Origin: Candidatus Aegiribacteria sp.
Lineage (GTDB): Bacteria > Fermentibacterota > Fermentibacteria > Fermentibacterales > JCC-6
DNA: 57,973 nt
Assembly: GCA_021108005.1 (NCBI GenBank)
Contig: JAIORS010000022.1
Location: 1 to 57,973 of the forward strand
Direction: 5' to 3'
This document shows positions 31,387 to 40,796 of the stretch, one piece after another; position 1 is the stretch's first letter; each line of letters starts with the position of its first letter. A program made the position numbers and the translations under genes. The notes beneath the pieces were generated by a model, which made no database searches, was not told the DNA's origin, and was given only the letters and a program-made list of their open reading frames with translations.

Positions 31387-32889
31387 TTAATACCTGTTCC
31401 ATTCTATACTTTGCAGATTTAAATCAGATATATTTTCCCAGTATATAGTTGACCATTGTCCCGTTTGAGGGAAGTATGGTGGATGCCTGGTCATCAGTCT
31501 TGTATCGTAATCGATTACTATATTATGCCCTTTGTTAGAAGTGCTTGTATATCCTTCAGCCTGAGCGAGGTAACCTCCGATGATATGGAAATCCGCAACG
31601 AAGGTGCTTGGCTGACTATAGTTCTCAGCATGAACGTCTCCGTCCAGAGCCATGAATGTACCACTGAAATATATGTTGCCGTCAGTTGTCATTCTCCATG
31701 GGGCAGGCCAATCAGATGCATCACCCGGATCCTCCGCGATAACGATATCTCCGTGTACGCTGATGAGACCAAGCAGATCATCATTGTTTTCATCAAGAAT
31801 ATCGGTATTGATATAATAATGATCACCTGAAACGTATATGTCTCCGTTCACACCGATCGTTAAAGGCATATTGATTCCACGTGGCAAAAGGTCAGGATAC
31901 TGCTTTATGTAAACCTTGTCGCCATTGCCGTTATCGATCCATACGACAGGTTCTGTTAATGCGGAAAGAACAAAAATTTCCTCTACAGCAGCTGCATCCC
32001 TTTTCACATACAGAGTATCGTGAGCTATCATAATCCTTGCGTTGTCTGGAAGTTCGCCGTTCGGAGAAGATGAATCGAAGTACAGACCGTCATCTATCGC
32101 TTTTGTCCTTGCCCTCTGCCAGTTCACAGAACCTGAATTGAACGGTATCGGCTCGGCGTGCATATCGAAGTAGGGAGGCCCCATGAGCATTCTTTCGTAC
32201 GGCTGTATTTGAAGATCACCTCTTTCGGGTACAGTAGTTAAACCTCCGGCTGTTTGACTCGTTCCATAGTAGTAACCATCGCCACCTGCTCTGCTGGCAA
32301 GCTCTAAACTGTAGAAGTATGGATCGTTAGCTGTGGAAGAATTACTGCTTGCTATATTTATCGGACCATTTGAGAAAAACGGTCCACTGAAAACATAGCC
32401 GTCGCAGTAGTAGCCAGATGAAAATCCATCATCCTGAAAACAGGCGAACCGGGCAAAGTTCTCAGGCATCATCTTAACTTCCATGCCGTATGTGAATGAA
32501 TTGTCTTCAGTCTGCACGCGGCCGAGCACTCTTACTCCGTAGGCATTTGCAGCCTCAATCCTTTTGTTATCATCATCAGGATCGATCCAGACGACAATTT
32601 CACCCAGGTCTCCTCCGACAAGACTGTACCAGCCAATTCCATCATCCGGAAGTAACTGCCTGGGGTAAGTGTCCTGAGGCATTTCAATGCCGGCCATAAT
32701 TATGCATACAGCAAGGTTCGTTCCCGCTTCCGCTGTATATCTGGCCTGAAGCAGCTCTTTCTGCCATTCGTAGGATGATACGTTCGCCTGAAATAATGTA
32801 TAGACTCCGCTTCCGATGATCATCAGAACCACCATAATGATTACGGTCATCACTAGCGCGGAACCGTTTTTCTTCCCTATGTTTTTCAT
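31387..32889 (-). CDS. PilX-like minor pilin component (paralogue 2)
   Basis: At 500 residues this is the tandem paralogue of the gene at 29958-31361. It has the same membrane helix (ALVMTVIIMVVLMIIGSGVY), the segment ARYTAEAGTNLAVCI, and matching blocks such as ANDPYFYS and IVIAEDPGDASDWPAPW. The body is again beta-rich and tyrosine-rich. It starts 12 bases after the oversized prepilin gene and ends 25 bases before its paralogue, so they form one operon. Tandem duplication followed by divergence is the likely origin. The exact function is unknown. Confidence 0.65.
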   Translation of the reverse strand: MKNIGKKNGSALVMTVIIMVVLMIIGSGVYTLFQANVSSYEWQKELLQARYTAEAGTNLAVCIIMAGIEMPQDTYPRQLLPDDGIGWYSLVGGDLGEIVVWIDPDDDNKRIEAANAYGVRVLGRVQTEDNSFTYGMEVKMMPENFARFACFQDDGFSSGYYCDGYVFSGPFFSNGPINIASSNSSTANDPYFYSLELASRAGGDGYYYGTSQTAGGLTTVPERGDLQIQPYERMLMGPPYFDMHAEPIPFNSGSVNWQRARTKAIDDGLYFDSSSPNGELPDNARIMIAHDTLYVKRDAAAVEEIFVLSALTEPVVWIDNGNGDKVYIKQYPDLLPRGINMPLTIGVNGDIYVSGDHYYINTDILDENNDDLLGLISVHGDIVIAEDPGDASDWPAPWRMTTDGNIYFSGTFMALDGDVHAENYSQPSTFVADFHIIGGYLAQAEGYTSTSNKGHNIVIDYDTRLMTRHPPYFPQTGQWSTIYWENISDLNLQSIEWNRY

Positions 32890-32901
32890 GTCATCCTCCT
32901 T

Positions 32902-35286
32902 CTAGATACTATCTCCATAAATCTGGATATTATCAAGATTCCAGCCACCGCGAAAATCATTTAAATTAGAACAAAGACCATACCTGAGGAAGAAGTACGA
33001 ACTTGTGGAATAATCATTGAATTTGCTGCTGATGTCTTTATTCTCGTAAGCCCAGCTATTCTGATTATCGATATACGTTCTAACCAGCTGCCAATCGGTT
33101 GAAACAGAGTCAGGTGGCGTTTCCGTATCGGAAAAACCCACCCAGACCAATCCATTATCCGCCGGCGCCAGCCTGACGCATCGGTAGTGCCTCAGAGTTA
33201 TCTTGTTATATGTGCCTGCTGCGGGCATTTCGTAGGCAGGTGAAACCAACAGGGAAAACGCGTCATTTTCGTAGTATCCATCGTAGGATCCTGGTAGATC
33301 CGGTGGGATTACGATTCCGAGATCTGTTCCGGCTATTCTATCGCCATTATCAACGGTCAGGGCCGGATCAATATCCGGTACAAATACAGGTTCACCAAAT
33401 TGCCAGTCATCTTTCTTTCCGCTATGTACCCATTCGTTAACAGGGAAAAGGTCAGGTGTGTATATTCCTTCAAAGTCGGAATACTTGAACATCGTATTTA
33501 CAGGTACTTCTTCCCTGCTATCTGATCTCTCGATCATCTCAATTGTTCCATGAATAGCCGTATTCAGTTTTATTACAGGAAGGAAGCTGTTTCTAGGCAG
33601 GCTGTTCGGATCAGTACCGTTATCGGAGTTGTCGCGACACTGATAATCCGTTCCTGTGTTGATACATCCCCATTCAAAGGATCCTGAAATATCCTCATCA
33701 TGCTTCTCTATTTTTATGGCGAGATTCTCACCGGCAGGAAGCACGAAGGGGGTATCGAGAACGATCTTATTCCAGCAGCTGCTGTCCGCTTCCCATGTGG
33801 CTGTCCATTCAACATCCGCTGCGACGTAATCCATGGTTGCCTTGACCCATTCGCCGGTTGCAGCAAAAACATCATCGCTAATTGCGCTCATGTAGACATC
33901 GACATCTTCGTATGTAAATGAGTCAGCAAATGTAGGACAGAAAGTCGCTTCGAATTCAATTGATGTGATGATCATTTCCGGGAAATCTTCATCCGTTCTT
34001 TCGAAATCCTCCAGCGGCATGATAGGTTCACCAATATCCTCTTCCGGGTACCAGATTCCCCACGCTACCGTGTTGCTGAAGAGCAGCCAGCCATCGCTGG
34101 TGTATTTTAAAGCTTCCCATGGGGAGTAATGCACTCTGCGTGTTGGGTCATCACCGATCTGCTGAAAACATACCCCGGAGTAATCGTCACCGTCATTCGC
34201 TTTTGTCAGCAAAGTTGTTTCGGCATCGAAATCGTACAGGACCGAATGCTCTCCAGCTTCGGAATAGACTGAGAACAACGGGTCCGGGAGATCGTTGTTT
34301 ACCGGATGTGTGTTTTCGATTACCCTCATTATAGTTCCCGTTTCGTCTTTGAAACTGCTGCCCATCACAAACGTTCCTGAGGCCTCCTCCGCATTCATTG
34401 TGATTATGGGAACTTGAAGAGTTTTCAGGAATTCAGCAATGGGAGAGGGGTGAATACCCGACTCCATGTGTCTGAGAATAAGCAGGTTAATACTTGAATA
34501 ATCGTAAGTTTGCAGACAATCGTCTGTCAATAACGATACTGTATAACCCCACAAGCACAATCTGTTCACCATCAAGCTTTCATGAATGGTTGGAACCGAT
34601 GAGCCAGCTACACCTGGAACATTGAAGGCGATATTTCCTTTGATTTCCGGCCATCCACCGAAACTAGGATCGATGTTATGGCTAAGTCCAAGGTTCCGAG
34701 GTGTTACAGTTGTAAACATCACGGTCTGATATACATTACCAGCGTATTCCGATGAAAGTTCAACTCTTATCTGAATATGCCTGATCAGATCCCGCTGTTC
34801 CTCTGTAGTAAGGGTATCAATTGTTACTCCGTCTTCATCAAGGTAAGTAAACGAGAGATTGGTTAGATCGCTACCTACCGTCTGTAGAACTGCACCAGTT
34901 CTATCGGTTATCTGAACGTGTCCGGATGTGAGAAGTTTGATTCTTCTGTATTCCGTATCCCCCAGAACCGCCTCAGCAGGGGAGTATGGATCGAAGTCAG
35001 CGTAAAACTCGATCTCATTTATAGCTGCCAATGTAATCGGGTGCCATTCATCATCGTCCCAATTCGGATTGGGCATATAGCCGGCCCAGATAATCGAGTT
35101 CGTCAAGGCTTCAATAACTTGCCTTCCTGAGATATTCAGTTCATTCTGCCTTCTTGAGAAATGGAACTCCTCTGTCCCCCTCGTAAGCAGAAGAAACACC
35201 GCTCCAAGCACAACTCCCAGGATCAAGGTTACAACCGTGATCTCGACAAGTGTCATGCCTTTTCTGCTTTTTTTCAGCCAATTCAT
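32902..35286 (-). CDS. Oversized prepilin with several surface domains
   Basis: The N-terminus KGMTLVEITVVTLILGVVLG is a type IV prepilin signal with the glycine cleavage site and E5-type glutamate, as in PilW-like subunits. It is 794 residues, far longer than normal pilins (150-350). After a pilin-like region (to about 210) comes an alpha/beta segment (about 225-335) resembling a ThuA/amidotransferase-like fold. A beta-sandwich follows (about 440-560), and then a C-terminal MAM- or jelly-roll-like domain ending NDFRGGWNLDNIQIYGDSI. A tip adhesin or carbohydrate-binding role is inferred. Domain assignments are by eye. An AGGAGG site precedes the ATG. Confidence 0.65.
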   Translation of the reverse strand: MNWLKKSRKGMTLVEITVVTLILGVVLGAVFLLLTRGTEEFHFSRRQNELNISGRQVIEALTNSIIWAGYMPNPNWDDDEWHPITLAAINEIEFYADFDPYSPAEAVLGDTEYRRIKLLTSGHVQITDRTGAVLQTVGSDLTNLSFTYLDEDGVTIDTLTTEEQRDLIRHIQIRVELSSEYAGNVYQTVMFTTVTPRNLGLSHNIDPSFGGWPEIKGNIAFNVPGVAGSSVPTIHESLMVNRLCLWGYTVSLLTDDCLQTYDYSSINLLILRHMESGIHPSPIAEFLKTLQVPIITMNAEEASGTFVMGSSFKDETGTIMRVIENTHPVNNDLPDPLFSVYSEAGEHSVLYDFDAETTLLTKANDGDDYSGVCFQQIGDDPTRRVHYSPWEALKYTSDGWLLFSNTVAWGIWYPEEDIGEPIMPLEDFERTDEDFPEMIITSIEFEATFCPTFADSFTYEDVDVYMSAISDDVFAATGEWVKATMDYVAADVEWTATWEADSSCWNKIVLDTPFVLPAGENLAIKIEKHDEDISGSFEWGCINTGTDYQCRDNSDNGTDPNSLPRNSFLPVIKLNTAIHGTIEMIERSDSREEVPVNTMFKYSDFEGIYTPDLFPVNEWVHSGKKDDWQFGEPVFVPDIDPALTVDNGDRIAGTDLGIVIPPDLPGSYDGYYENDAFSLLVSPAYEMPAAGTYNKITLRHYRCVRLAPADNGLVWVGFSDTETPPDSVSTDWQLVRTYIDNQNSWAYENKDISSKFNDYSTSSYFFLRYGLCSNLNDFRGGWNLDNIQIYGDSI

Positions 35287-35304
35287 TACAATCCTCCTGC
35301 TCTA

Positions 35305-35679
35305 TTAAAACACTGTACTCAAAGTTACCGATTCGGACGAACCTGAGCCGCTCCATGTAACTTTGCATACAACAAGTTTTGCCTCTGAATACTCCACACT
35401 GTAATCACTGACAGTCAGTTCCCTTGTGTAAGTCATCCCTCCAAGGACTATGTCTATTGAAGTTACCCCTGTGGCAAGCTCAACCGTTCTGCACTGCTCA
35501 AGACCCTGCCTGCACAGTTCCAGTGCTTTTGTTTTATCATCGACTTTATTTGAGTTGTCTATCATCTGGGTGATGAAATAACCAAGACTCACAATAAGAA
35601 TCGCCAGTATAACACTTGCGACAAGCAACTCAACCAGGGTAAATCCTCCCTGATTGCTTCTACGAAATTTGCTTCTCAT
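35305..35679 (-). CDS. Type IV prepilin-like protein (PilV/GspI type)
   Basis: The 124-residue protein has a textbook prepilin leader: a short basic stretch, then GGFTLVELLVASVILAILI with cleavage after the glycine. The C-terminal two thirds are short, with two cysteines in LCRQGLEQCRTVE. Small size and position in the cluster suggest a minor pseudopilin that primes assembly. It follows the gene at 35692 by 12 bases and precedes the large prepilin by 18, so the genes are co-transcribed. Confidence 0.85.
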   Translation of the reverse strand: MRSKFRRSNQGGFTLVELLVASVILAILIVSLGYFITQMIDNSNKVDDKTKALELCRQGLEQCRTVELATGVTSIDIVLGGMTYTRELTVSDYSVEYSEAKLVVCKVTWSGSGSSESVTLSTVF

Positions 35680-35691
35680 AATTCCCTCCCG

Positions 35692-36087
35692 TTAATAGTT
35701 AATCGACTTGATTTCAATATCGTTTCCACTGCTACGATTTAGATAAATCCTTCGTACAAGTTTAACTTCTTCTCCCGAAGACGATGTGACCTCCACAGAC
35801 AGTTCGCGTTCATTCTCTGAAAGTGTAAATACAGATGTTCTGATAATGAAATCGGAATTGCCGGCAATCTCACTGTAAGTCGATGAACCGTCTTCTGGAA
35901 CATCCGCCAGATAGTCAATATCGGCCATTCGATCTGTCGCCAGTATCAGAGCGTTTCTTTTGTCTGACAGCTCCATTCTTCCCAAAATGAAAAATTTCAT
36001 GGAGAACAGGATTGCGGAGACAATCAGTATCAGGGCTATCGCTGGAAGCAACGCTTTCTGAAGGGAAAAATGATTTCTATTCATCAT
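35692..36087 (-). CDS. Small pseudopilin-like membrane protein
   Basis: The 131-residue product has an N-terminal helix (LLPAIALILIVSAILFSMKF) and an ordered, charged remainder. It lacks a clear prepilin cleavage motif but has the size and layout of PilV/GspI-like subunits and lies in the pilin operon. The frame is open slightly further upstream, but ATG at 36087 overlaps the stop of the previous gene as ATGA and is the likely start. No family is certain. Confidence 0.65.
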   Translation of the reverse strand: MMNRNHFSLQKALLPAIALILIVSAILFSMKFFILGRMELSDKRNALILATDRMADIDYLADVPEDGSSTYSEIAGNSDFIIRTSVFTLSENERELSVEVTSSSGEEVKLVRRIYLNRSSGNDIEIKSINY

Positions 36088-37538
36088 CCCCTGCCCCCCC
36101 ACACCGGTGTTGATAAAACCATCCTGTCTCTATTCGAAGAACCAACTCTGAATGTATATGTATTGTCCAGAACGGGTTCCTCACCGGGTATACCTGTTGA
36201 AATTTCCAGTTCCACCAGAACGTCTTCGGATCCGGACGGATCCAGATACAGCAGCAGAGTTTCTTCTGAGATGACAGCTACATCAATTCCCCCCGAACCA
36301 TTGAAATCCTCCGGAATGCCTCTGTCAATCGAGAATAAGCTCCGGTTCGAGGAATCGGAATTGACTATTTCAAGATTATCGTTTCTGTTACCAGTTAAAG
36401 TATTCCGATAAGAATAAATTCTTCCTTTGTACTCTTTGAGAACCGCGCTGTAACTATCAAGATTTTGAAAACCATTTATAAGATACTTCCTCCAGCGTAT
36501 CTCCGAATCCTCATGATTCCATAGTCCTCCCAATCCTTGTCTGCCTTCGATATATCCCCATGCGATTAACTCAGCGGAATCTAATTCATCTTTAATAAGC
36601 ATTCCTCTGGCCGAAGATATGCAGGCGAGACATCCCTGGCTTGCCCAAACCGTATCGTAATTCCCGTCAAGATCAAAATCTCCGAAAAAGACATCTTTAA
36701 TCACAGGAGGATCGAGTATGAAAACCGCAGATCCATCAGGCGACGTTTCACCGTATATTCTTCCATCCGGCATAATCACAGGACATGTTCCGAATACAGA
36801 ATACAGATATCTGGTTTCTCCGGTATCGAGTTCAATGGCAATCCCTGCGTTAAGTCCATCAGTTATAACAACTACAGGACCTGATTCTGTAAGGCCTGTG
36901 GTGATAACCGAATGTTCTGAAATCCCTAAATCCCCAAGAGAATAGGATGATGATGTGCCATCACCGGATATGGTGAAAAGAACATCAACCGTAGGGTTAT
37001 CGCAGGCAAGGACACAGAGAGGTTCAATATTGGGCATGCACTCCTTTAAAATCCAGCTGTCCGGTATGGAACAAATCGCTATTGGAAAACCTGGTCTGTT
37101 CCTTACCGCATCCAGTTCTCTCAGATATACCAGAATACTGTCATCCGTATTTCCCGCAACCAGTAGACCACTGCGGGATGGAACAACTGATAATCCGGAA
37201 ATCCCTGGAAACTCGTATCGAAGTGTTCTGCTTTCGACTGGTGCAGATTCAATAATCCGGAATTGCGATACCATTCCACCGGTTTCAACAGGCGGGATGG
37301 AATCCTCAGGAGATATCCTGCTGGAAGCATACATGAATTCGGCATATTCAACTGCTGCATCGTGTGATAATTCTGCCTGCGCCGATTTTTCCATCGTTTT
37401 CTGTCTTTCAGATACTTTCGAGACGTATCCGAATAGAAGTGATATAGAAAGCAGAACGGATGCGGAAGCAGCCGCGGTAAGGCCAAGAGCTGTTCCCATT
37501 GAAGTCTTGTTAAACGATCTGTCTTTTTTTCTTTTCAT
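36084..37538 (-). CDS. Membrane-anchored propeller-like protein of the pilin operon
   Basis: The 484 residues begin with basic residues and a membrane helix (ASASVLLSISLLFGYVSKV). They continue with repeated beta-rich units that resemble a propeller, including FGDFDLDGNYDTVWA, a DxDxDG-type calcium loop as in FG-GAP/VCBS repeats. It is the first gene of the six-gene operon with prepilins and PilX-like proteins, the position PilY1-type propellers often share with minor pilins. A role as a PilY1 analogue is my inference; there is no sequence match I can claim. No strong Shine-Dalgarno precedes the ATG. Confidence 0.55.
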   Translation of the reverse strand: MKRKKDRSFNKTSMGTALGLTAAASASVLLSISLLFGYVSKVSERQKTMEKSAQAELSHDAAVEYAEFMYASSRISPEDSIPPVETGGMVSQFRIIESAPVESRTLRYEFPGISGLSVVPSRSGLLVAGNTDDSILVYLRELDAVRNRPGFPIAICSIPDSWILKECMPNIEPLCVLACDNPTVDVLFTISGDGTSSSYSLGDLGISEHSVITTGLTESGPVVVITDGLNAGIAIELDTGETRYLYSVFGTCPVIMPDGRIYGETSPDGSAVFILDPPVIKDVFFGDFDLDGNYDTVWASQGCLACISSARGMLIKDELDSAELIAWGYIEGRQGLGGLWNHEDSEIRWRKYLINGFQNLDSYSAVLKEYKGRIYSYRNTLTGNRNDNLEIVNSDSSNRSLFSIDRGIPEDFNGSGGIDVAVISEETLLLYLDPSGSEDVLVELEISTGIPGEEPVLDNTYTFRVGSSNRDRMVLSTPVWGGRG

Positions 37539-37565
37539 AACAATTAATATAGATGCAAGAAACTT

Positions 37566-37594
37566 ACCATATCCGGAAAGATGAATATAGCCAA
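37566..37594 (-). promoter_or_regulatory. Possible promoter of the pilin operon
   Basis: On the minus strand, TTGGCT (37594-37589) and TATGGT (37571-37566) are separated by 17 bases, about 28 bases before the ATG at 37538. Two matches short of consensus at each box make this tentative. Confidence 0.35.
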
Positions 37595-37672
37595 TTTATT
37601 CACATATTTGTTACATATTATGACTAATTTAGCGCGGTGTATGCACGTTCTTTCACATCGCATGCAAGTGGA

Positions 37673-38692
37673 TTACACTATTCTCCCAAGAAGGTCTGAT
37701 TCTGTAGTCTCCTGAAGCTCTGCCCGTTTAATGGTATTTCTGGCATGTTCCAGCCCTACATAGAACCTCTCAGAATACAGTTCGTAGTCATCGCGCAGCC
37801 TCGGTGGTGTCATGTTCACAGTAATTACGTTCGCTCCTGCGTTGAAACACTTCAGCTGTCCATCCTCCCTCAACCGCTCGAAAGTACTGGTGGCAGGAAT
37901 GAGAGTGTTCTTAAGGTACAGCCTCATGGCTGCGATGAACCGCAGCCCCAGGTCCACATTTCCTACCTGATGATCTTCAAGAGGCGTACCCCGGGCTGGA
38001 AGGAACACTGAAATACTTGACATTTCAACTTTCAGCTCCTTCATTAGAAACAGATCATCAACCAGTGAGTCTATCGTCTGCCCCGGCAGGCCCAGCAAAG
38101 GTCCGGAGCCAATGTGATACCCGTGTTTTCTAAGGGTCCGCAACCACTCAATTCTCTTCGAAAGGGTAAATCCAGGTTTCATCTTCGAGAAGAGGTCTGC
38201 ATTGGAGGTTTCATGCTTCAATATGAATTTCCTCGCCCCCGCCCTGTACCATATATCGAGGTCATTCACATTATGAATACCCACACACAGCAAAACCATC
38301 ATCCCCATCTCGGATATTCTACTGATTACGCTTCCAAGCCATTCCGCATTGTACTCTTCGCTCTCCGCAGCCTGCAGAAAGAAAGTTTTGATACCGTTTT
38401 TCCTTGCCCTCCGGGCAACGGAAACTATCTCGTCCGGTTCAAGTGTAAACCTTGGCGCTTCTGTGTTTTCAACACGCATGCCGCAGTACAGGCAACTGCA
38501 CCTGCAGGTGTTCGCGAATTCTATAACAGCCCTGATGAAGGCTCTTTCTCCAAAATATTTCTTTCTTACTTCCCTTGCAGCTCCGTAAAGCAGGTCAGCT
38601 TCGGAATCGGATGACAGGAGAACAGCTTTCAGATCATCCTTCGCAAAACCATGATTCAAACATTTCTCAATCCAGTTATTATCAATTTTCAA
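37673..38692 (-). CDS. HydE-like radical SAM enzyme
   Basis: The protein carries the radical SAM cluster motif C63-x3-C67-x2-C70 (CRCSCLYCG) and resembles HydE, the [FeFe]-hydrogenase maturase, over its length. Matching blocks include KTFFLQAAES, LKHETSNADLFSKMKPG and GPLLGLPGQTIDSLVDDL. HydE, PylB and biotin synthase share this fold. No hydF, hydG or hydrogenase gene is in the window, so a maturase role is not proven. The start appears to be TTG at 38692, seven bases after the AroE-like stop. It ends a three-gene operon with an AroE-like protein and another radical SAM enzyme. Confidence 0.72.
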   Translation of the reverse strand: MKIDNNWIEKCLNHGFAKDDLKAVLLSSDSEADLLYGAAREVRKKYFGERAFIRAVIEFANTCRCSCLYCGMRVENTEAPRFTLEPDEIVSVARRARKNGIKTFFLQAAESEEYNAEWLGSVISRISEMGMMVLLCVGIHNVNDLDIWYRAGARKFILKHETSNADLFSKMKPGFTLSKRIEWLRTLRKHGYHIGSGPLLGLPGQTIDSLVDDLFLMKELKVEMSSISVFLPARGTPLEDHQVGNVDLGLRFIAAMRLYLKNTLIPATSTFERLREDGQLKCFNAGANVITVNMTPPRLRDDYELYSERFYVGLEHARNTIKRAELQETTESDLLGRIV

Positions 38693-38698
38693 CAGTCG

Positions 38699-39508
38699 TT
38701 ACGACCCTTCTTCAAGTCTCTTGCGCACCATTTCAAGAACCTCATCAATATCAGGTGCAATACCCGTCCATATTTCAAAGGATCTCGCAGCCTGATTCAC
38801 AAGCATGACTTCCCCTGTATATACTTCCACCTGATTAACATGAAGATCGTTTCTCCAGTGCCAGTTTCTGTTGTAATTCATGTCAGCGAATATTCTGTTC
38901 TCAAGCAGTGATTTCTCCACCGGAAATGCATCATCGTTTTTCCATCCAAGTGTAGTTGCGTTCACCACAGTCCCGCCGTCAGTTCTTCTTAAAGCATCGT
39001 TAAGCTCATCCAGTTTCATAGCGGAGGAAAAGCCAGTCCAGTTCTCGGGATTCCTGCAGTATAACCCATATCGCAAATGCTTCTTGTGCATAACGTAATC
39101 TACTGCGCGGGCTGCGCCTCCGCTGCCAACAATGAAAAAAGGTTCGATAAGACCATTATCATCGATACAGCGGTCGAAACCGTAAATATCTGTGTTGTAA
39201 CCGGCAATATGCCGGCCAACCGCTTTCATCGTGTTTATTACTCCTGAACCTTTTGCATCATTACTTATCTCATTACACATTTCCGCAGCCGCTGCCTTGT
39301 GAGGATAAGTAACGTTCAGGCCGGTGATGCCGCTATTGAACAATTCTGAAACCGATTTCGTGAATCTGTTTGGAAAAACAGGATAGGGTGCATATTCACC
39401 ACTTAAACCGGATGACCTGAAGAACTCTTCATGAATCAGTGGTGACAGAGAAAAAACTAACGGCCAGCCTATCAGACCAAATCTGAAACCGTTCTCTGTA
39501 TCAGTCAT
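38699..39508 (-). CDS. aroE: Shikimate 5-dehydrogenase family protein
   Basis: AroE reduces 3-dehydroshikimate with NADPH in chorismate synthesis. This 269-residue member has the substrate-binding start GWPLVFSLSPLIHEEF, the catalytic lysine in GLNVTYPHKAA, the aspartate in AGYNTDIYGFD, and the nucleotide loop FIVGSGGAARAV. All key residues are present, so it should be an active dehydrogenase of the AroE/YdiB group. The start overlaps the radical SAM gene by 8 bases. Being sandwiched between two radical SAM genes, with no other aro gene near, leaves open a specialised substrate. Confidence 0.85.
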   Translation of the reverse strand: MTDTENGFRFGLIGWPLVFSLSPLIHEEFFRSSGLSGEYAPYPVFPNRFTKSVSELFNSGITGLNVTYPHKAAAAEMCNEISNDAKGSGVINTMKAVGRHIAGYNTDIYGFDRCIDDNGLIEPFFIVGSGGAARAVDYVMHKKHLRYGLYCRNPENWTGFSSAMKLDELNDALRRTDGGTVVNATTLGWKNDDAFPVEKSLLENRIFADMNYNRNWHWRNDLHVNQVEVYTGEVMLVNQAARSFEIWTGIAPDIDEVLEMVRKRLEEGS

Positions 39509-40748
39509 GTCTCATTCTCCGTATCCTCTGGAAAAGTCTGTATAGCCAATCTCCAGGACCATGTTTTTTGTAAAACACAGGCTCAAAAAAGGTACACTCT
39601 TCGTCTACCCGGGCTTTTCTTTTCAGATATTCCGCAAGTGGAGAATGTGCGTATACCCTTATCGTACCGATATTCACAAATGTCGACTTCCACCCGAGCG
39701 TAAGTCTTACCCTGAGCATGAACCAGATTTTCACGAGGAAAGCCCAAAATCCCTCAGAGGGATTACCATTGAAAAAATTAATACCGACCTGAAGCCCCGC
39801 CTCCCTTGCAGATCTTACAGCAGGTAGAAGATCCGCAGCTTTCATCCTTTTCCCGAGCATTTTCAGGCCCTTATCTGTTATTGCATCCGGAGAGAAGTCA
39901 ACCTTTACAGCACCTGCAATTTTCATTCTCTCAAGCTGTTTACGTGTTATGTTCTCATCGATCCATGCACTCCAGGATATTTCGCAGTCAGCTTGCTCAA
40001 GAGCTTCAAGCAGTTCTTCAAAATATTTCTCCGGAGCGTTGAATACGGAATCAACGAACTGAAATCGGGATACTCCCAGACTCATAAGTTCCGTGACATC
40101 CCTGATGACCTGGTCTACAGGTCTCTCTCTGATACGAGCCCCGCTTAAATATCCATATGTGCAGTAAGTGCAGCCAAAGGCACAACCTCTTCTGCTCTGT
40201 ATACCTATTGCGTCAGGAAGTGTATAAGAGGATACATCAATAAATCTGTAATCCGGAGATGACAGTTTCCCGAGATCCGCCGGTTTCCAGGGCAGAATCC
40301 TCCCGCCATTCCATCCTTCTACCATAGTATCCCTCTCAAGGTGATCTATAAGTTCGGGGAATATTATCTCTCCCTCACCGGGTATTCCATAATCGATTCT
40401 GGAGTACTGCTCCATAATGATATCCGAATATATCGAGAACCCTGTGCCTCCAGCTATCACAATTCCATCCCAGGATTCAAGTACCTTCATTATTTCAGCA
40501 AAAGGTTTTACATAGGAGTAGGTAACCGGATACGAACTGTCATCAATATTCCTCAGGGATATCGCTATAATGTCGGGATTAAAGGTATGAATTGCTTCAT
40601 GCAATACTGTTCTGTAGTCATTGTCCAGGCTAAGATCCAGCCCTCTGACCTCGTGACGCGAAAGCTGACCCGCGAGAAAGGCCAGTCCGATGGGGAAAAT
40701 CGGAGCCTCAGGACGGCCTGTGGGGGATTGCGCCAGAAGAATTCTCAA
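39501..40748 (-). CDS. B12-type radical SAM protein
   Basis: The N-terminal 140 residues resemble a cobalamin-binding Rossmann domain (GLAFLAGQLSRHEVRGLDL, VIAGGTGFSIYS), but the DxHxxG base motif is not seen. The radical SAM core has C189-x3-C193-x2-C196 (RGCAFGCTYCTYG). The layout is that of class B radical SAM methyltransferases and related enzymes. The start is TTG at 40748 with GAGGG upstream. It heads the operon with the AroE-like and HydE-like genes. Its substrate cannot be told from sequence; the 48-base divergent gap to the CAP gene must hold its promoter in part. Confidence 0.75.
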   Translation of the reverse strand: MRILLAQSPTGRPEAPIFPIGLAFLAGQLSRHEVRGLDLSLDNDYRTVLHEAIHTFNPDIIAISLRNIDDSSYPVTYSYVKPFAEIMKVLESWDGIVIAGGTGFSIYSDIIMEQYSRIDYGIPGEGEIIFPELIDHLERDTMVEGWNGGRILPWKPADLGKLSSPDYRFIDVSSYTLPDAIGIQSRRGCAFGCTYCTYGYLSGARIRERPVDQVIRDVTELMSLGVSRFQFVDSVFNAPEKYFEELLEALEQADCEISWSAWIDENITRKQLERMKIAGAVKVDFSPDAITDKGLKMLGKRMKAADLLPAVRSAREAGLQVGINFFNGNPSEGFWAFLVKIWFMLRVRLTLGWKSTFVNIGTIRVYAHSPLAEYLKRKARVDEECTFFEPVFYKKHGPGDWLYRLFQRIRRMRHD

Positions 40749-40796
40749 GTTAATGCCCTCTTTTCATTCTTTTGTCAAAGAGTATTTTCAAGTATA

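Noticed and set aside
40341-40796. Upstream extension of the CAP protein
   Set aside because: It is antisense to the radical SAM gene; the signal peptide begins at 40797.
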